From assembly GCF_030815985.1 (NCBI RefSeq), contig NZ_JAUSXM010000001.1, forward strand, positions 620,001 to 684,000: 64,000 nucleotides of DNA. Direction: 5' to 3'. The translations under genes were made by a program, and so were the position numbers. The DNA comes from Paenibacillus sp. W2I17. GTDB lineage: Bacteria > Bacillota > Bacilli > Paenibacillales > Paenibacillaceae. This document shows, in pieces, positions 46,336 to 56,007 of the stretch; the stretch's first letter is position 1, and every line of letters starts with the position of its first letter. The notes below the pieces were generated by a model. The model was not told where the DNA came from. It was given only the letters and a program-made list of their open reading frames with translations, and ran no database searches.

Positions 46336-47523
46336 ATGAAATTTCTAATTGCCCTTCTTGGTTTACTCGTTGTTTTTGGACTGGCTTATATCGCAAGCAA
46401 CGGTAAAAAGAAGATTCGCTACCGGCCGCTGGCTATCATGATTGTTTTGCAAGTTATACTAGCTTATGCTCTGTTGAATACAGGAGTGGGTACTTTTTTA
46501 ATTGGCGGTTTCGCGACCGTATTTAAAAGTTTACTCGACTATGCGAATGAAGGTATCGCATTTGTATTTGGGGGTTTGACTACCGTAGGTGCCGAAAGCG
46601 GGGGGGCACCGTTCTTCCTCAGCGTATTGATGCCGATTGTTGTCATCTCCGCCCTTATCGGTATATTGCAGTATATCCGAATCTTGCCTTTTGTTATAAA
46701 ATATATTGGTCTGGTATTAAGCAAAATCAACGGAATGGGCAGACTGGAATCATATAACGCGGTTGCTTCGGCTGTATTGGGGCAATCTGAAGTGTTCATT
46801 TCTGTGAAAAAACAAATTGGGTTGTTGCCAAAACATCGGCTGTACACCTTGTGTGCTTCGGCGATGTCCACGGTATCGATGTCGATTGTTGGTGCTTATA
46901 TGACCATGATCGAGCCGAAATATGTGGTTACAGCTCTTGTACTGAACCTGTTTGGCGGTTTTATCATTGCTTCGATTGTGAATCCTTATGAGGTTACAGA
47001 GGAAGAAGATATATTGGAAGTGCAGGAAGAGGAAAAACAGTCCTTCTTCGAAATGCTTGGCGAGTACATCCTGGATGGATTCAAAGTTGCCATCATCGTA
47101 GCTGCGATGTTAATCGGTTTTGTTGCCTTGATCGCACTTGTTAACGGAATTTTCAGCGCGGTGCTTGGCATTTCGTTCCAAGAGCTACTTGGTTATGTGT
47201 TTGCACCATTTGCCTTCATCATGGGTGTTCCATGGAAAGAAGCGATTCAGGCAGGAAGTATTATGGCAACCAAAATGGTATCCAACGAATTCGTAGCTAT
47301 GCTTAATTTGAAGGAGACTGCAATGTCTGCCAGAACAACGGGTATCGTATCTGTCTTCCTCGTGTCGTTCGCCAACTTCTCCTCCATCGGTATCATTGCT
47401 GGTGCGGTGAAGGGACTCCATGAGAAGCAAGGTAATGTGGTCGCCCGCTTCGGTCTGAAACTGCTTTACGGTGCTTCGCTTGTCAGCGTGCTGTCAGCGA
47501 TCATTACTGGACTGTTCTTGTAA
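46336..47523 (+). CDS. nupC: concentrative nucleoside transporter, CNT family
   Basis: A polytopic membrane protein of 395 residues with about nine hydrophobic segments that couples nucleoside uptake to a cation gradient. CNT hallmarks include [32 protein letters not shown] and [15 protein letters not shown], followed by a conserved [21 protein letters not shown] precedes the ATG. Transport of deoxyribonucleosides fits the surrounding deo genes. Confidence 0.93.
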   Translation: MKFLIALLGLLVVFGLAYIASNGKKKIRYRPLAIMIVLQVILAYALLNTGVGTFLIGGFATVFKSLLDYANEGIAFVFGGLTTVGAESGGAPFFLSVLMPIVVISALIGILQYIRILPFVIKYIGLVLSKINGMGRLESYNAVASAVLGQSEVFISVKKQIGLLPKHRLYTLCASAMSTVSMSIVGAYMTMIEPKYVVTALVLNLFGGFIIASIVNPYEVTEEEDILEVQEEEKQSFFEMLGEYILDGFKVAIIVAAMLIGFVALIALVNGIFSAVLGISFQELLGYVFAPFAFIMGVPWKEAIQAGSIMATKMVSNEFVAMLNLKETAMSARTTGIVSVFLVSFANFSSIGIIAGAVKGLHEKQGNVVARFGLKLLYGASLVSVLSAIITGLFL

Positions 47524-47552
47524 ACCGGATTAATGGAAGGAGTGCTTAGGTT

Positions 47553-48731
47553 ATGTCAACATTCAAAAGAGTACATCTGATCGTTATGGATTCTGTAGGG
47601 ATCGGCGAAGCGCCGGATGCAGCAGAATTTGATGATTTTGATGTAGATACCTTTGGTCACATTGCACGTGAACGCGGAGGTCTGAAAATGCCTCACATGG
47701 CCAGTCTCGGACTGTCCAACATCAAAAAAATCGAGGGTGTCCCTGTAGCGGATGCACCTAAAGCGTATTACACCAAGATGCAGGAAGCATCCAGAGGCAA
47801 AGACACAATGACAGGTCACTGGGAGCTGATGGGTCTTTACATTGATACACCTTTCCGTGTGTTCGAGAATGGTTTTCCCGAAGAGTTGATTCAACGCATT
47901 GAAGAGAAAACGGGCCGCAAGGTGATCGGTAACAAACCGGCCAGCGGCACGGAAATTCTGGATGAGCTGGGTGCAGAGCATGTTGAAACTGGCGCGCTCA
48001 TCGTATATACATCCGCGGATTCGGTTCTGCAAATTGCAGCACATGAGGACGTTGTTCCACTGAAAGAACTGTATGAGATCTGTGAGTTCTGCCGTGAGAT
48101 TACACTTGAAGATCCGTACATGCTCGGCCGCATTATTGCACGTCCATTTGTAGGAGAAGCGGGTAACTGGAAACGTACTGCGAATCGTCATGACTATGCG
48201 CTCAAACCTTTTGGTCGTACTGTTATGAATGAACTGCAAGATAGCGGATTTGATGTGATTGCTTTGGGTAAAATCGCAGATATCTATGATGGCGAAGGTG
48301 TAACCAAGGCTGTTCGTACCGTCTCTAACATGGATGGCATGGACAAGTTGTCTGAAACGATGGATGAAGAGTTCACTGGACTCAGCTTCCTGAACCTGGT
48401 TGATTTTGATGCCCTGTACGGTCACCGTCGTGATCCGCAAGGTTATGCTCAGGCACTTGAAGACTATGATGCACGGCTGCCAGAGATTTTTGCCAAAATG
48501 ACTAATGATGATCTGCTGCTGATCACAGCTGACCATGGTAACGATCCAACATACCGCGGCACTGACCATACACGTGAATATGTACCACTGCTTGCCTACT
48601 CTCCGCGCTTCAGCGAGGGCAAAAAGCTTGATCTGCGCAGCACATTTGCTGACCTTGGCGCAACCGTAGCAGAGAACTTTGGAGTGAAAATGCCGGAATA
48701 CGGCACCAGCTTCCTGAAAGATTTGAAATAA
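47553..48731 (+). CDS. deoB: phosphopentomutase
   Basis: A 392-residue metalloenzyme of the alkaline phosphatase superfamily that interconverts (deoxy)ribose-1- and -5-phosphate, linking DeoD/Pdp to DeoC. The N-terminal [13 protein letters not shown] (metal site), TGHWELMG with the phosphorylated threonine region, [10 protein letters not shown] and [19 protein letters not shown] are all present. It lies 29 bases after nupC in the same operon. Confidence 0.95.
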   Translation: MSTFKRVHLIVMDSVGIGEAPDAAEFDDFDVDTFGHIARERGGLKMPHMASLGLSNIKKIEGVPVADAPKAYYTKMQEASRGKDTMTGHWELMGLYIDTPFRVFENGFPEELIQRIEEKTGRKVIGNKPASGTEILDELGAEHVETGALIVYTSADSVLQIAAHEDVVPLKELYEICEFCREITLEDPYMLGRIIARPFVGEAGNWKRTANRHDYALKPFGRTVMNELQDSGFDVIALGKIADIYDGEGVTKAVRTVSNMDGMDKLSETMDEEFTGLSFLNLVDFDALYGHRRDPQGYAQALEDYDARLPEIFAKMTNDDLLLITADHGNDPTYRGTDHTREYVPLLAYSPRFSEGKKLDLRSTFADLGATVAENFGVKMPEYGTSFLKDLK

Positions 48732-48758
48732 GTTTTTCAAAAACTGGATAGGGGAGGT

Positions 48759-48796
48759 CGGAGTAGCTTGGGCTGCTCCGGTCCTGCCAGTATAAT
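48759..48796 (+). promoter_or_regulatory. hairpin and possible internal promoter before deoD
   Basis: CGGAGTAGC/GCTGCTCCG forms a 9-bp stem with a TTGG loop. Overlapping it, TTGGGC and a perfect TATAAT (48791-48796) are 17 bases apart and could start a deoD-pdp transcript. Confidence 0.4.
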
Positions 48797-48828
48797 AGAC
48801 TAAATGTATAACTGGAGGAGATTTATTC

Positions 48829-49536
48829 ATGAGTACACATATTGGAGCAAAGCCCGGGGATATCGCAGAAACGATTCTATTGCCAGGAGACCCTTTGCGC
48901 GCGAAATATATCGCAGATACGTACCTCGACGATGTTGTATGTTACAACGAAGTTCGTGGAATGCTCGGTTACACAGGTACATATCAAGGACACCGGATTT
49001 CGGTGCAAGGTTCAGGGATGGGTATTCCGTCCTTTGCAATCTATGCTAACGAATTGATCAGCGAATATGGTGTAAAAAACCTGATTCGTGTGGGTACTTG
49101 TGGCGGTATGCAGGAGCATGTACGTGTACGTGACGTTATCCTTGCGCAAGCAGCATGTACAGACTCCAGCATGAACAAACACGTATTCGGTGGTTATGAC
49201 TTCTCACCAATCGCTACGTTCTCCCTGCTGAAAGAAGCATATGACCGTGCAACAGCTAAAGGTATGAAGATTCACGTCGGTAACGTATTCAGCTCCGATT
49301 CTTTCTACCGCGATGACCGTTCCGTAACCGAGAAGTTGATGAAACACGGCGTACTCGGCGTAGAGATGGAAACAACAGCATTGTACACTATCGCTGCCAA
49401 GTTTGGTGTTAACGCACTGACCATCCTGACGGTAAGTGACCACTTGCTGACAGGCGAAGAAACATCTGCCGAAGAGCGTCAAAAAACGTTCAACGACATG
49501 ATGGTAGTTGCCCTGGACACAGCAATCACACTGTAA
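48829..49536 (+). CDS. deoD: purine-nucleoside phosphorylase, DeoD type
   Basis: A 235-residue hexameric-type phosphorylase that cleaves purine (deoxy)nucleosides with phosphate. The N-terminal [55 protein letters not shown] and [11 protein letters not shown] (catalytic Asp region) fit the DeoD subgroup. CTGGAGGAG precedes the ATG. Confidence 0.95.
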   Translation: MSTHIGAKPGDIAETILLPGDPLRAKYIADTYLDDVVCYNEVRGMLGYTGTYQGHRISVQGSGMGIPSFAIYANELISEYGVKNLIRVGTCGGMQEHVRVRDVILAQAACTDSSMNKHVFGGYDFSPIATFSLLKEAYDRATAKGMKIHVGNVFSSDSFYRDDRSVTEKLMKHGVLGVEMETTALYTIAAKFGVNALTILTVSDHLLTGEETSAEERQKTFNDMMVVALDTAITL

Positions 49537-49610
49537 TTGTTATTCATAATCATTTGATTTTAATCGAAACTTTTGTTTTGGCACGTAGTGAAGGAACCGG
49601 AACCGATACT

Positions 49611-49717
49611 GAAGAAGCAAAGCGTTCGCCTTTGTCTCCGAGTTTTCTCCATTGCAAAATGGAATAAAAAAACTTGGAGACAACAACGATCGGAGGAAAC
49701 GATCCGGAGCCGTAACG
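49611..49717 (+). repeat. structured intergenic repeat, copy B
   Basis: It lies between deoD and pdp. It begins GAAGAAGCAAAGCGTTCGCC as in copy A. The hairpin at 49632-49683 pairs TTGTCTCC with GGAGACAA, then seven further pairs, and ends in CCATT-GCAA-AATGG. The tail CAACGATCGGAGG partly matches copy A, then diverges. Five base pairs differ from copy A by compensatory double changes. The pdp frame is open through the repeat, but no ribosome site supports translation there. Confidence 0.85.
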
Positions 49718-49770
49718 GACTAACAACAAAGTGTTCAATACAATCAATACACACACAAGGAGAGATCATC

Positions 49771-51072
49771 ATGAGAATGGTAGACATTATTGCCAAGAAA
49801 CGCGACGGAAAAGAACTGACAACGGCTGAGATTGATTTTGTTGTTCAAGGATACACACAAGGAGAAATCCCGGACTATCAAGTCAGCGCATGGGCGATGG
49901 CGGTATTCTTCAAAGATATGACAGACAAGGAACGCGCCGATCTGACAATGTCGATGGTGAATTCGGGTGAAACGATCGACCTGTCCGCTATCGAAGGCAT
50001 CAAAGTAGACAAGCACTCCACAGGAGGAGTGGGCGATACAACAACACTGGTACTCGCTCCGCTTGTTGCTGCGCTGGATGTTCCTGTTGCCAAAATGTCC
50101 GGACGTGGACTTGGTCACACGGGTGGTACAACAGACAAGCTGGAATCCGTTGCTGGTTTCCACGTAGAGCTTGAAAAAGAAGAGTTCATTCGTCTCGTAA
50201 ACGAACACAAGGTTGCAGTTATTGGACAAAGTGGTAACCTTACGCCTGCAGACAAAAAGCTCTATGCACTGCGTGACGTAACAGCTACCGTTAACTCCAT
50301 CCCACTGATCGCCAGCTCCATCATGAGTAAGAAAATTGCAGCAGGTGCAGATGCAATCGTATTGGATGTTAAAACAGGTGCTGGTGCATTCATGAAAACA
50401 ACGGAAGATGCCAAAGAATTGGCACATGCCATGGTAAGCATCGGTAACAATGTTGGCCGTAAAACGATGGCTGTTATCTCCGATATGTCCCAACCACTGG
50501 GTCTGGCGATTGGTAACGCACTTGAAGTGAAAGAAGCCATCCTCACACTGCAAGGTAAAGGTCCAAAAGATCTGGAAGAACTGTGTCTGGCACTTGGACG
50601 TCAAATGGTATTCCTTGCTGGCAAGGCAGATTCCTTGGAGCACGCTGAGGAGAAATTGAAAGAAGTGATCCAGAACGGTAAAGCACTGGAGAAATTCAAA
50701 GATTTCCTGGCAAACCAAGGCGGAGACGCTTCGGTTGTCGATCATCCAGATCGTTTGCCACAAGCACAATATCTGGTTGAAGTCCCAGCAGATAAAGACG
50801 GCTATGTTGCCGGAATCGTCGCTGACGAAATCGGAACTGCAGCAATGCTGCTCGGCGCAGGCCGTGCAACAAAAGAGTCTGAGATCGATCTCGCGGTTGG
50901 TCTGATGCTGAACAAAAAAGTGGGTGACCCAGTCAAAGCTGGTGAGTCCCTTGTAACGATCCATGCCAATCGTGAAGACGTAGCAGACGTCATCGCGAAG
51001 ATCAAAGAAAACATTACAATTGCGGATCATGCCGATGCGCCTGTATTGGTTCATGATATCGTAACGGAATAA
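49771..51072 (+). CDS. pdp: pyrimidine-nucleoside phosphorylase
   Basis: A 433-residue phosphorylase acting on thymidine, deoxyuridine and uridine. The phosphate-binding signature [35 protein letters not shown] and [21 protein letters not shown] are characteristic of this group. ATG 49771 follows AAGGAGAGATC and gives the usual MRMVDII start; a 66-residue in-frame upstream extension runs through a repeat and is rejected. Last gene of the deo cluster, before a terminator. Confidence 0.95.
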   Translation: MRMVDIIAKKRDGKELTTAEIDFVVQGYTQGEIPDYQVSAWAMAVFFKDMTDKERADLTMSMVNSGETIDLSAIEGIKVDKHSTGGVGDTTTLVLAPLVAALDVPVAKMSGRGLGHTGGTTDKLESVAGFHVELEKEEFIRLVNEHKVAVIGQSGNLTPADKKLYALRDVTATVNSIPLIASSIMSKKIAAGADAIVLDVKTGAGAFMKTTEDAKELAHAMVSIGNNVGRKTMAVISDMSQPLGLAIGNALEVKEAILTLQGKGPKDLEELCLALGRQMVFLAGKADSLEHAEEKLKEVIQNGKALEKFKDFLANQGGDASVVDHPDRLPQAQYLVEVPADKDGYVAGIVADEIGTAAMLLGAGRATKESEIDLAVGLMLNKKVGDPVKAGESLVTIHANREDVADVIAKIKENITIADHADAPVLVHDIVTE

Positions 51073-51120
51073 TACAATCAGAGAAGACGAGATGTAATCT
51101 CGTATCTGACTGAACATGAA

Positions 51121-51160
51121 AGCCCCAAAGCGATGTAATCCATAGCTTTGGGGCTTTTTG
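51121..51160 (+). terminator. intrinsic terminator after pdp
   Basis: AGCCCCAAAGC/GCTTTGGGGCT, an 11-bp stem, followed by TTTTG. Confidence 0.88.
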
Positions 51161-51192
51161 TCGTAAAAGTACGCTGTTGTTATTACGAGCAA

Positions 51193-52176
51193 CTACGGGC
51201 TCTTTATTTGCTCATACGCCATCACTGAATCTGCATTGGTGTAAATATAAGGCGTGGATGGCTCGGCTACAGGTGTCACCTTTGTGGCGCGAATTTCAAT
51301 CGTATCCTTACCGTTCACCTGTGCAGACCCGATGCTGCCATCGATTTGTACCCAACTGTCTGTAGGGAAGCTATCCGCTTCGGGGATGTGAATCATCACG
51401 CCAAAGGGAGCCGCATCAGCAGGGCAGCACATGACCAGAAATCGTCCCAGTGCAAAATGTGATTCATGATCCATGCTTTTGTCCCGATAAACGAACCCGG
51501 TTAAGGAGATATCTTTGCCTGCAAATTGTCGCTGGAACATATCGATCGTGCCGAGGGTTTCAGAGAAGATCTCGGGATAGACTCGGATGACCTGTTCTGC
51601 ATACAACTTCTCCGCCAGTTCAGCGAATTCGCGGCTATACTCGTCTGGGGGAATGAATTGTACTTTGGTAGCCGATGTAGGCTGAACGGTCGTTGGTTTT
51701 TGCGTGAGATCTTGTACATTCAATTGCGTTGCCGGATCAGGTAAAGGCTCTTTGCGACGAATCTCGGGAGGGGCATAAGTGAGAGACATGCCTTTCTGGC
51801 TAGCCATGGAGCTGCCGAGCGCCCGATCAGGTAACAGAAACCCCAGCAACAAGGGGATAGCAATAAGACCATATACCAACGAGCTGCGTAGGAAACCGGA
51901 AGGAGGTGGATGTTCACAGTCGCAATGAACCTCGTTTCTGCCGAACAGTCCATGCCACGCCATGATAACTGCAATAAACAATAAGGGAACAGGGCAGCAT
52001 AACAGCAGTTTTTGCATGGTAGGCGCCAAATAATAATGAAGCGAGTCACTTGAATTCAAGTGAATAAAGTACACCGCGAGTCCGCCGATCCAGACCGCAC
52101 GGATTAAGTTATGCCATTGGATGACATATGATCTTGGAACAGGAGATTTTGTCATCGTATAGCTAGTGTGGTTCAT
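51193..52176 (-). CDS. TIGR03943-type membrane protein (YcgQ-like)
   Basis: A 327-residue protein with two or three N-terminal membrane segments and a larger hydrophilic C-terminal part. That part contains DISLTGFVYRDKSMDHESHF, LVMCCPADAAPFGV and DSWVQIDGSI, typical of the putative permease subunit family paired with the DUF318-type permease. GAGGTGAT lies before the ATG. It follows the permease gene by about 80 bases on the same strand. The substrate is unestablished; location beside Zur-type genes suggests a link to metal homeostasis. Confidence 0.75.
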   Translation of the reverse strand: MNHTSYTMTKSPVPRSYVIQWHNLIRAVWIGGLAVYFIHLNSSDSLHYYLAPTMQKLLLCCPVPLLFIAVIMAWHGLFGRNEVHCDCEHPPPSGFLRSSLVYGLIAIPLLLGFLLPDRALGSSMASQKGMSLTYAPPEIRRKEPLPDPATQLNVQDLTQKPTTVQPTSATKVQFIPPDEYSREFAELAEKLYAEQVIRVYPEIFSETLGTIDMFQRQFAGKDISLTGFVYRDKSMDHESHFALGRFLVMCCPADAAPFGVMIHIPEADSFPTDSWVQIDGSIGSAQVNGKDTIEIRATKVTPVAEPSTPYIYTNADSVMAYEQIKSP

Positions 52177-52258
52177 ACCATCACCTCATCTCAATTCATG
52201 GTCAGGATGAAAGTTCATGTGATTAATTATTCAGGTCATGAAGTATGTTGCTCAACCT

Positions 52259-53290
52259 TTATACCAGCAGATTAATCAACGACGAGCCGGCGAAGACAAG
52301 CGTGATAATGGCTAGACTCAGACCAATAACAAACCGGGTACGGAAGGTCGAGAGCAGCATCAGGGTGCTTTTGAAATCCAGCATTGGACCAAGCACAAGG
52401 AAGGATACCAGCGGCCCCAGTGCAAATGTATGTGAGAACGCAGAAGCCACAAAAGCATCTGAAGTGGAGCAGAGAGACAATACATAAGCAAATCCCATCA
52501 TGAACACATAGGAGGCGACAGGACCATTGCCAAGTGAGATCAGATCGCTGCGGCTAATGAATGTCTGGATGCAGGCTGTAATCAGGGCACCGATCACCAG
52601 ATATTTGCTCATATCGACAAATTCATCTCCGGCATGAATGAAGAAGCTGCGCCAGTTTTTTACATGGTTATGATCATGTGCATTTGCGTGCGCGTGAGGT
52701 TGCGCCATTTTAAAACCAGGATGTGTCTTAACTGTCACTGCGACTTTTGGCATCCGAAGGGGATTTCGACGAACAAACACATACACGAGCATGCCTATGG
52801 AAGCTGCTACAGCAAAGGCCAGTCCCATGCGGGCAATGGTAATCTCAGGATGGGAGGGAAAGGCGAGCAAGGTTGCCGTAAATACGATGGGATTGACTAC
52901 GGGACCACTCAAGATGAACGTAACTGCGATATAGGCTGGCATGCCTTTGTGCATCAACCTTCTCACTACCGGGATCATGCCACATTCACAGATGGGGAAA
53001 ATAATACCGAGCAGTCCTGCGACCAGCACACCGCCGATCGGATTCTTGGGCGTGAGTTTACGGACCATTTCTTCGGATACGAACCACTGCATGAGCGAGG
53101 ACAATAACACACCCATGAGCAGAAAAGGTGCGGCTTCAAGGAAAATACCTATGAATACGGTTTTCATATTTTGCAAAGCTTCACTGTTCCATGCTTCCTT
53201 CAGATCTGGAGCCATTGTGATCAACACGGGAACAAGAAAGGCACAAGGGATCAGGAAGGACAGGAGCTTCAGATTGGCTGCCATTTTCAT
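52259..53290 (-). CDS. DUF318-type permease (YcgR-like)
   Basis: A polytopic membrane protein of about 343 residues with roughly eight to ten hydrophobic segments. EAAPFLLMGVLLSSLMQWF, FPICECGMIPVVRRL, FILSGPVVNPIVFTAT and CSTSDAFVASAF are family segments; the conserved cysteines CECG and the serine-rich loops are likely transport-site residues. A central loop is rich in His (HAHANAHDHNH), suggestive of metal binding. ATG 53290 is chosen because GGAGGT lies just upstream. It is divergent from the Zur-type GTPase gene and shares its promoter region. Confidence 0.75.
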   Translation of the reverse strand: MKMAANLKLLSFLIPCAFLVPVLITMAPDLKEAWNSEALQNMKTVFIGIFLEAAPFLLMGVLLSSLMQWFVSEEMVRKLTPKNPIGGVLVAGLLGIIFPICECGMIPVVRRLMHKGMPAYIAVTFILSGPVVNPIVFTATLLAFPSHPEITIARMGLAFAVAASIGMLVYVFVRRNPLRMPKVAVTVKTHPGFKMAQPHAHANAHDHNHVKNWRSFFIHAGDEFVDMSKYLVIGALITACIQTFISRSDLISLGNGPVASYVFMMGFAYVLSLCSTSDAFVASAFSHTFALGPLVSFLVLGPMLDFKSTLMLLSTFRTRFVIGLSLAIITLVFAGSSLINLLV

Positions 53291-53414
53291 GAAACAGACC
53301 TCCACAACTAGGACTTTGCTAAAATATATGCTTGTACGTGCGGCATCATACATCATTCCTATGTTCTAATCAACATTTTTACGATTAATCAAGATTTTTC
53401 ATCATATTAGATGT

Positions 53415-53481
53415 TGACAATCCAAAGAAAACTACGGTATAGTTCGGATTGATCATCATTAATAGTAATAATTACGATTAA
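53415..53481 (+). promoter_or_regulatory. promoter and Zur box 1 before the COG0523 GTPase gene
   Basis: TTGACA (53415-53420), 18 bases, TATAGT (53439-53444). Downstream at 53461-53481, AATAGTAATAATTACGATTA matches the B. subtilis Zur consensus core (CGTAATNATTACG) with one side imperfect. A repressor here would block initiation or early elongation. Confidence 0.75.
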
Positions 53482-53514
53482 AGTTTCAACTTAAACAGAG
53501 TGGAGGAAGCAGAA

Positions 53515-54714
53515 ATGTCAGATCAACAGGTTCAACAGCGGGTTCCAGTAACCGTACTTAGTGGATATTTGGGTGCAGGCAAAACGACACTTCTCAATCA
53601 TGTGCTTCATAACCGCGAGGGGATGCGGGTTGCTGTTATCGTCAATGATCTCAGTGAGGTTAATATCGATGCGGGTTTAATACGAGATGGTGGAGGGTTA
53701 TCGCGCATTGATGAGAAGCTTGTAGAGATGTCCAATGGTTGCATCTGCTGCACATTGCGGGAGGATCTGCTGAAAGAAGTCGAGCGGCTGGCTTTGGATG
53801 GTTCTTTTGACTACATATTAATAGAATCTACGGGTATTGGTGAGCCGGTACCTGTTGCGCAGACGTTTACGTATATCGACGAGGAACTTGGCATTGATTT
53901 GACGAAATTCACTCGTCTCGACACGATGGTTACGGTTGTCGATGCTGCCCAGTTCTGGCGTGATTTTTATTCCAAAGAAACACTGAAGGATCGTGGACAG
54001 GAAGCGGGGGAGGACGATGTTCGCGGAATCGTTCATCTGCTGACGGATCAAGTGGAATTCTGTGATGTGCTGATTCTGAACAAATGTGATTTGGTATCGG
54101 AGGAAGAACTTTCGAAGCTTGAGAAGGCACTACATGCCATGCAACCGGAAGCTAAGTTGATTCGCACGACACATGGGCAGATTGATCCGAGAGAGATAAT
54201 GAATACGGGACGTTTTGATTTTGAAAAAGCAAGTCAGTCCGCGGGTTGGATCCGCGAATTGATGAAAGAAGAACATACCCCGGAGACTGAAGAATATGGA
54301 GTTCATTCATTTGTCTATCATCGTAAACGTCCATTCCACCCGGAACGGTTGCTGCGTTGGATTGCGAAATATCCAGATAACATCGTGCGATCCAAAGGTC
54401 TGATGTGGCTGGCGACAAGAAACCATATGGCGATCTCTTTCAGTCATGCAGGTACATCCAAGCAGCTTGCGCCAGCAGGAATATGGGTAGGTGCGATGAG
54501 TGAGGAGGAAAGACAACTTCACTTTGGTGATACATTGCCAAGCATACCGGATTGGGATGATGAGTGGGGTGATCGGGTGACGAAATTGGTATTTATCGGC
54601 ATTGACATGGACCGGGCTGAGATTGAACGTACATTGGATGAGACTCTTCTTACGGAGGAGGAGATGCGGATGAACTGGCGTGAACTGAAAGATCCTTTTC
54701 CAGCGTGGAGTTGA
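53515..54714 (+). CDS. zagA: COG0523 zinc-trafficking GTPase (ZagA/YciC-like)
   Basis: A G3E-family GTPase of 399 residues thought to deliver zinc to client enzymes during zinc limitation. It has the P-loop [16 protein letters not shown], the metal-binding CxCC in [11 protein letters not shown], the Walker B-type IESTGIGEP and the guanine motif LNKCD. The C-terminal CobW_C domain spans about 255-370. The ATG follows GGAGGAAGC. A Zur-type box in the promoter supports regulation by zinc, as for B. subtilis yciC. Other G3E proteins deliver cobalt or nickel; the Zur context argues for zinc. Confidence 0.88.
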   Translation: MSDQQVQQRVPVTVLSGYLGAGKTTLLNHVLHNREGMRVAVIVNDLSEVNIDAGLIRDGGGLSRIDEKLVEMSNGCICCTLREDLLKEVERLALDGSFDYILIESTGIGEPVPVAQTFTYIDEELGIDLTKFTRLDTMVTVVDAAQFWRDFYSKETLKDRGQEAGEDDVRGIVHLLTDQVEFCDVLILNKCDLVSEEELSKLEKALHAMQPEAKLIRTTHGQIDPREIMNTGRFDFEKASQSAGWIRELMKEEHTPETEEYGVHSFVYHRKRPFHPERLLRWIAKYPDNIVRSKGLMWLATRNHMAISFSHAGTSKQLAPAGIWVGAMSEEERQLHFGDTLPSIPDWDDEWGDRVTKLVFIGIDMDRAEIERTLDETLLTEEEMRMNWRELKDPFPAWS

Positions 54715-54719
54715 AGTGA

Positions 54720-54759
54720 AAAGAAAAGATCTTCAAGTGCAATAATGCCCCTGAAGATC
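54720..54759 (-). terminator. minus-strand terminator after the stalk-domain protein gene
   Basis: GATCTTCA/TGAAGATC forms an 8-bp stem; on the minus strand it is followed by TTTTCTTTT. Confidence 0.55.
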
Positions 54760-54783
54760 AATGATTATATTGTATTAAGGACT

Positions 54784-55638
54784 TTAGCTAAAGTACAAAT
54801 CGCCAAGATAAAAATCACCGTTGCCACTTTTTTGCGGACTAAACACAAAGGTAAGGTACACTCCATAGGAACCCGTCCACCCTTGTGGATAATAAATGGC
54901 TTTGTAACTGTGTCTTGTTTTGGTTTTATCATTCATTGCAATCACTTTAAAATCAGCTGATTTCACATTAATCAACTGATCTGCATATTTAGTCAGCGTT
55001 TTTTTATCATTTGCTGCAATGATACCTTTGACTGTAGTTTTAAATTTATCTTTCTGGTATTGCTTACCCAGATCAAAAATGTCGATCTCGGGATTTTCAA
55101 TAACTTTAGCATCTATGTATTTATCAAATTCACTAGTGCTTCCTGTTTTAAGTGCTTTACCATACATTTTGATCAATGTTAAAGATTCTTTCTGCAATTT
55201 GACTATCATCTGAGCGTCAGTTCCAGTCATCTTGATTGAACCTGAAGTGCTTGAGTTACTTGAACTACTTGGTTTACTTGAATCTTCAGAACCTTTGGTA
55301 CCTGTACTGCTGTTATTACTTGAACTACTAGACTTACTGGTACCTGAATTAGTGATACTTACAACTTTGTTGCTAACATTCAGAGATACGTTGGCTCCGA
55401 GTGCTTCTGCTGTGGTACTTACAGGCAAGTATACATCACCGTCATATACCAGTGCATTCAGTTTGTCTCCAGCTTCATTCTTGGGTGTCCAAGATAGTCC
55501 GTTTACTTTAAAGCTAATGTTGCTGTCGAGTGCTGCTTCAATATCTTGAATTCCGTTTGAAGCTGCTACACCCAGGGCACCGAAAGCCAAACTGCATGCT
55601 ACCAATGACCCGATAAAAGTTGATTTTTTGATCTTCAT
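54784..55638 (-). CDS. secreted protein with copper-amine-oxidase-N-like stalk domain and Ser-rich linker
   Basis: A 284-residue exported protein. A Sec signal peptide (about 1-27, LVACSLAFGALGVAAS) is followed by a short stalk-like domain with LNALVYDGDVYLPVSTTAEALGA (about 55-95), as in copper amine oxidase N-terminal-type modules common in Paenibacillus. A Ser/Thr-rich linker follows (about 98-135), then a globular part of unknown family. No enzyme motif is seen. It lies between two Zur-type transcription units but on the opposite strand, so it is probably an independent gene. Function unknown. Confidence 0.75.
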   Translation of the reverse strand: MKIKKSTFIGSLVACSLAFGALGVAASNGIQDIEAALDSNISFKVNGLSWTPKNEAGDKLNALVYDGDVYLPVSTTAEALGANVSLNVSNKVVSITNSGTSKSSSSSNNSSTGTKGSEDSSKPSSSSNSSTSGSIKMTGTDAQMIVKLQKESLTLIKMYGKALKTGSTSEFDKYIDAKVIENPEIDIFDLGKQYQKDKFKTTVKGIIAANDKKTLTKYADQLINVKSADFKVIAMNDKTKTRHSYKAIYYPQGWTGSYGVYLTFVFSPQKSGNGDFYLGDLYFS

Positions 55639-55733
55639 CTAGTTCCTCCGTAGGTAAAGTATAATGATACCAAAGCAGTATATCATATGAAATTATATTG
55701 TGCATACAAAATTTTACTGTAACAGATATGGAG

Positions 55734-55790
55734 TTGACAAAAGAAAAGCTATAGACTAATATCATTAAATAGTAATAATTACGATTAAAT
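55734..55790 (+). promoter_or_regulatory. promoter and Zur box 2 before the L33 gene
   Basis: TTGACA (55734-55739), 18 bases, TAATAT (55758-55763). The Zur-type site at 55768-55790 contains TAGTAATAATTACGATTA, the same 18 bases as in Zur box 1. Confidence 0.78.
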
Positions 55791-55807
55791 AAGAGGAGGC
55801 AAGAACC

Positions 55808-55957
55808 ATGAGAGTCATTGTAACTTTAGCCTGCACCGAGTGCGGGGACCGCAACTATACAACAACCAAGAACAAACGTAACCATCCAGAGCGACTTGAG
55901 ATGAAGAAGTACTCCCCACGTTTGAAGAAAATGACGATCCACCGGGAAACCAGATAA
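55808..55957 (+). CDS. rpmG: 50S ribosomal protein L33, Zur-associated paralogue
   Basis: A small ribosomal protein of 49 residues. It starts [17 protein letters not shown] and ends [10 protein letters not shown], as in L33. The first cysteine pair (CTEC) is present, but the second pair is missing: the corresponding stretch reads KKYSPRLKK. It therefore cannot form the four-cysteine zinc ribbon, and would suit zinc-poor conditions. GAGGAGG lies before the ATG. A Zur-type box and promoter precede it, and the zinc ABC transporter follows, supporting expression under zinc limitation. Confidence 0.92.
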   Translation: MRVIVTLACTECGDRNYTTTKNKRNHPERLEMKKYSPRLKKMTIHRETR

Positions 55958-55975
55958 AATTTTTTTGTTGTTTTT

Positions 55976-55996
55976 AAATCGTAATATTTACGAAAA
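55976..55996. promoter_or_regulatory. Zur box 3 before znuC
   Basis: ATCGTAATATTTACGA, flanked by A residues, is a near-perfect palindrome fitting the Zur core, between the rpmG stop and the znuC start. No separate -35/-10 pair is obvious. Confidence 0.75.
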
Positions 55997-56007
55997 GAGG
56001 GAAAGGC

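Noticed and set aside
47556..48830. Long minus-strand open frame (424 codons) opposite deoB
   Set aside because: It has no ribosome site or family motifs, and deoB on the other strand has clear catalytic motifs; it arises from codon usage of deoB.
49573..49770. N-terminal extension of pdp through the structured repeat
   Set aside because: AAGGAGAG supports ATG 49771, and the standard Pdp N-terminus begins there.
49744..51192. Long minus-strand open frame (482 codons) opposite pdp
   Set aside because: It is a shadow of pdp, whose phosphorylase signatures are unambiguous; the predicted product is Cys/His/Phe-rich with no recognisable domain.
53371..53397. Possible fourth Zur box immediately upstream of the permease gene
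   Set aside because: TTTTTACGATTAATCAAGAT shares only part of the consensus, and one half of the palindrome is missing.
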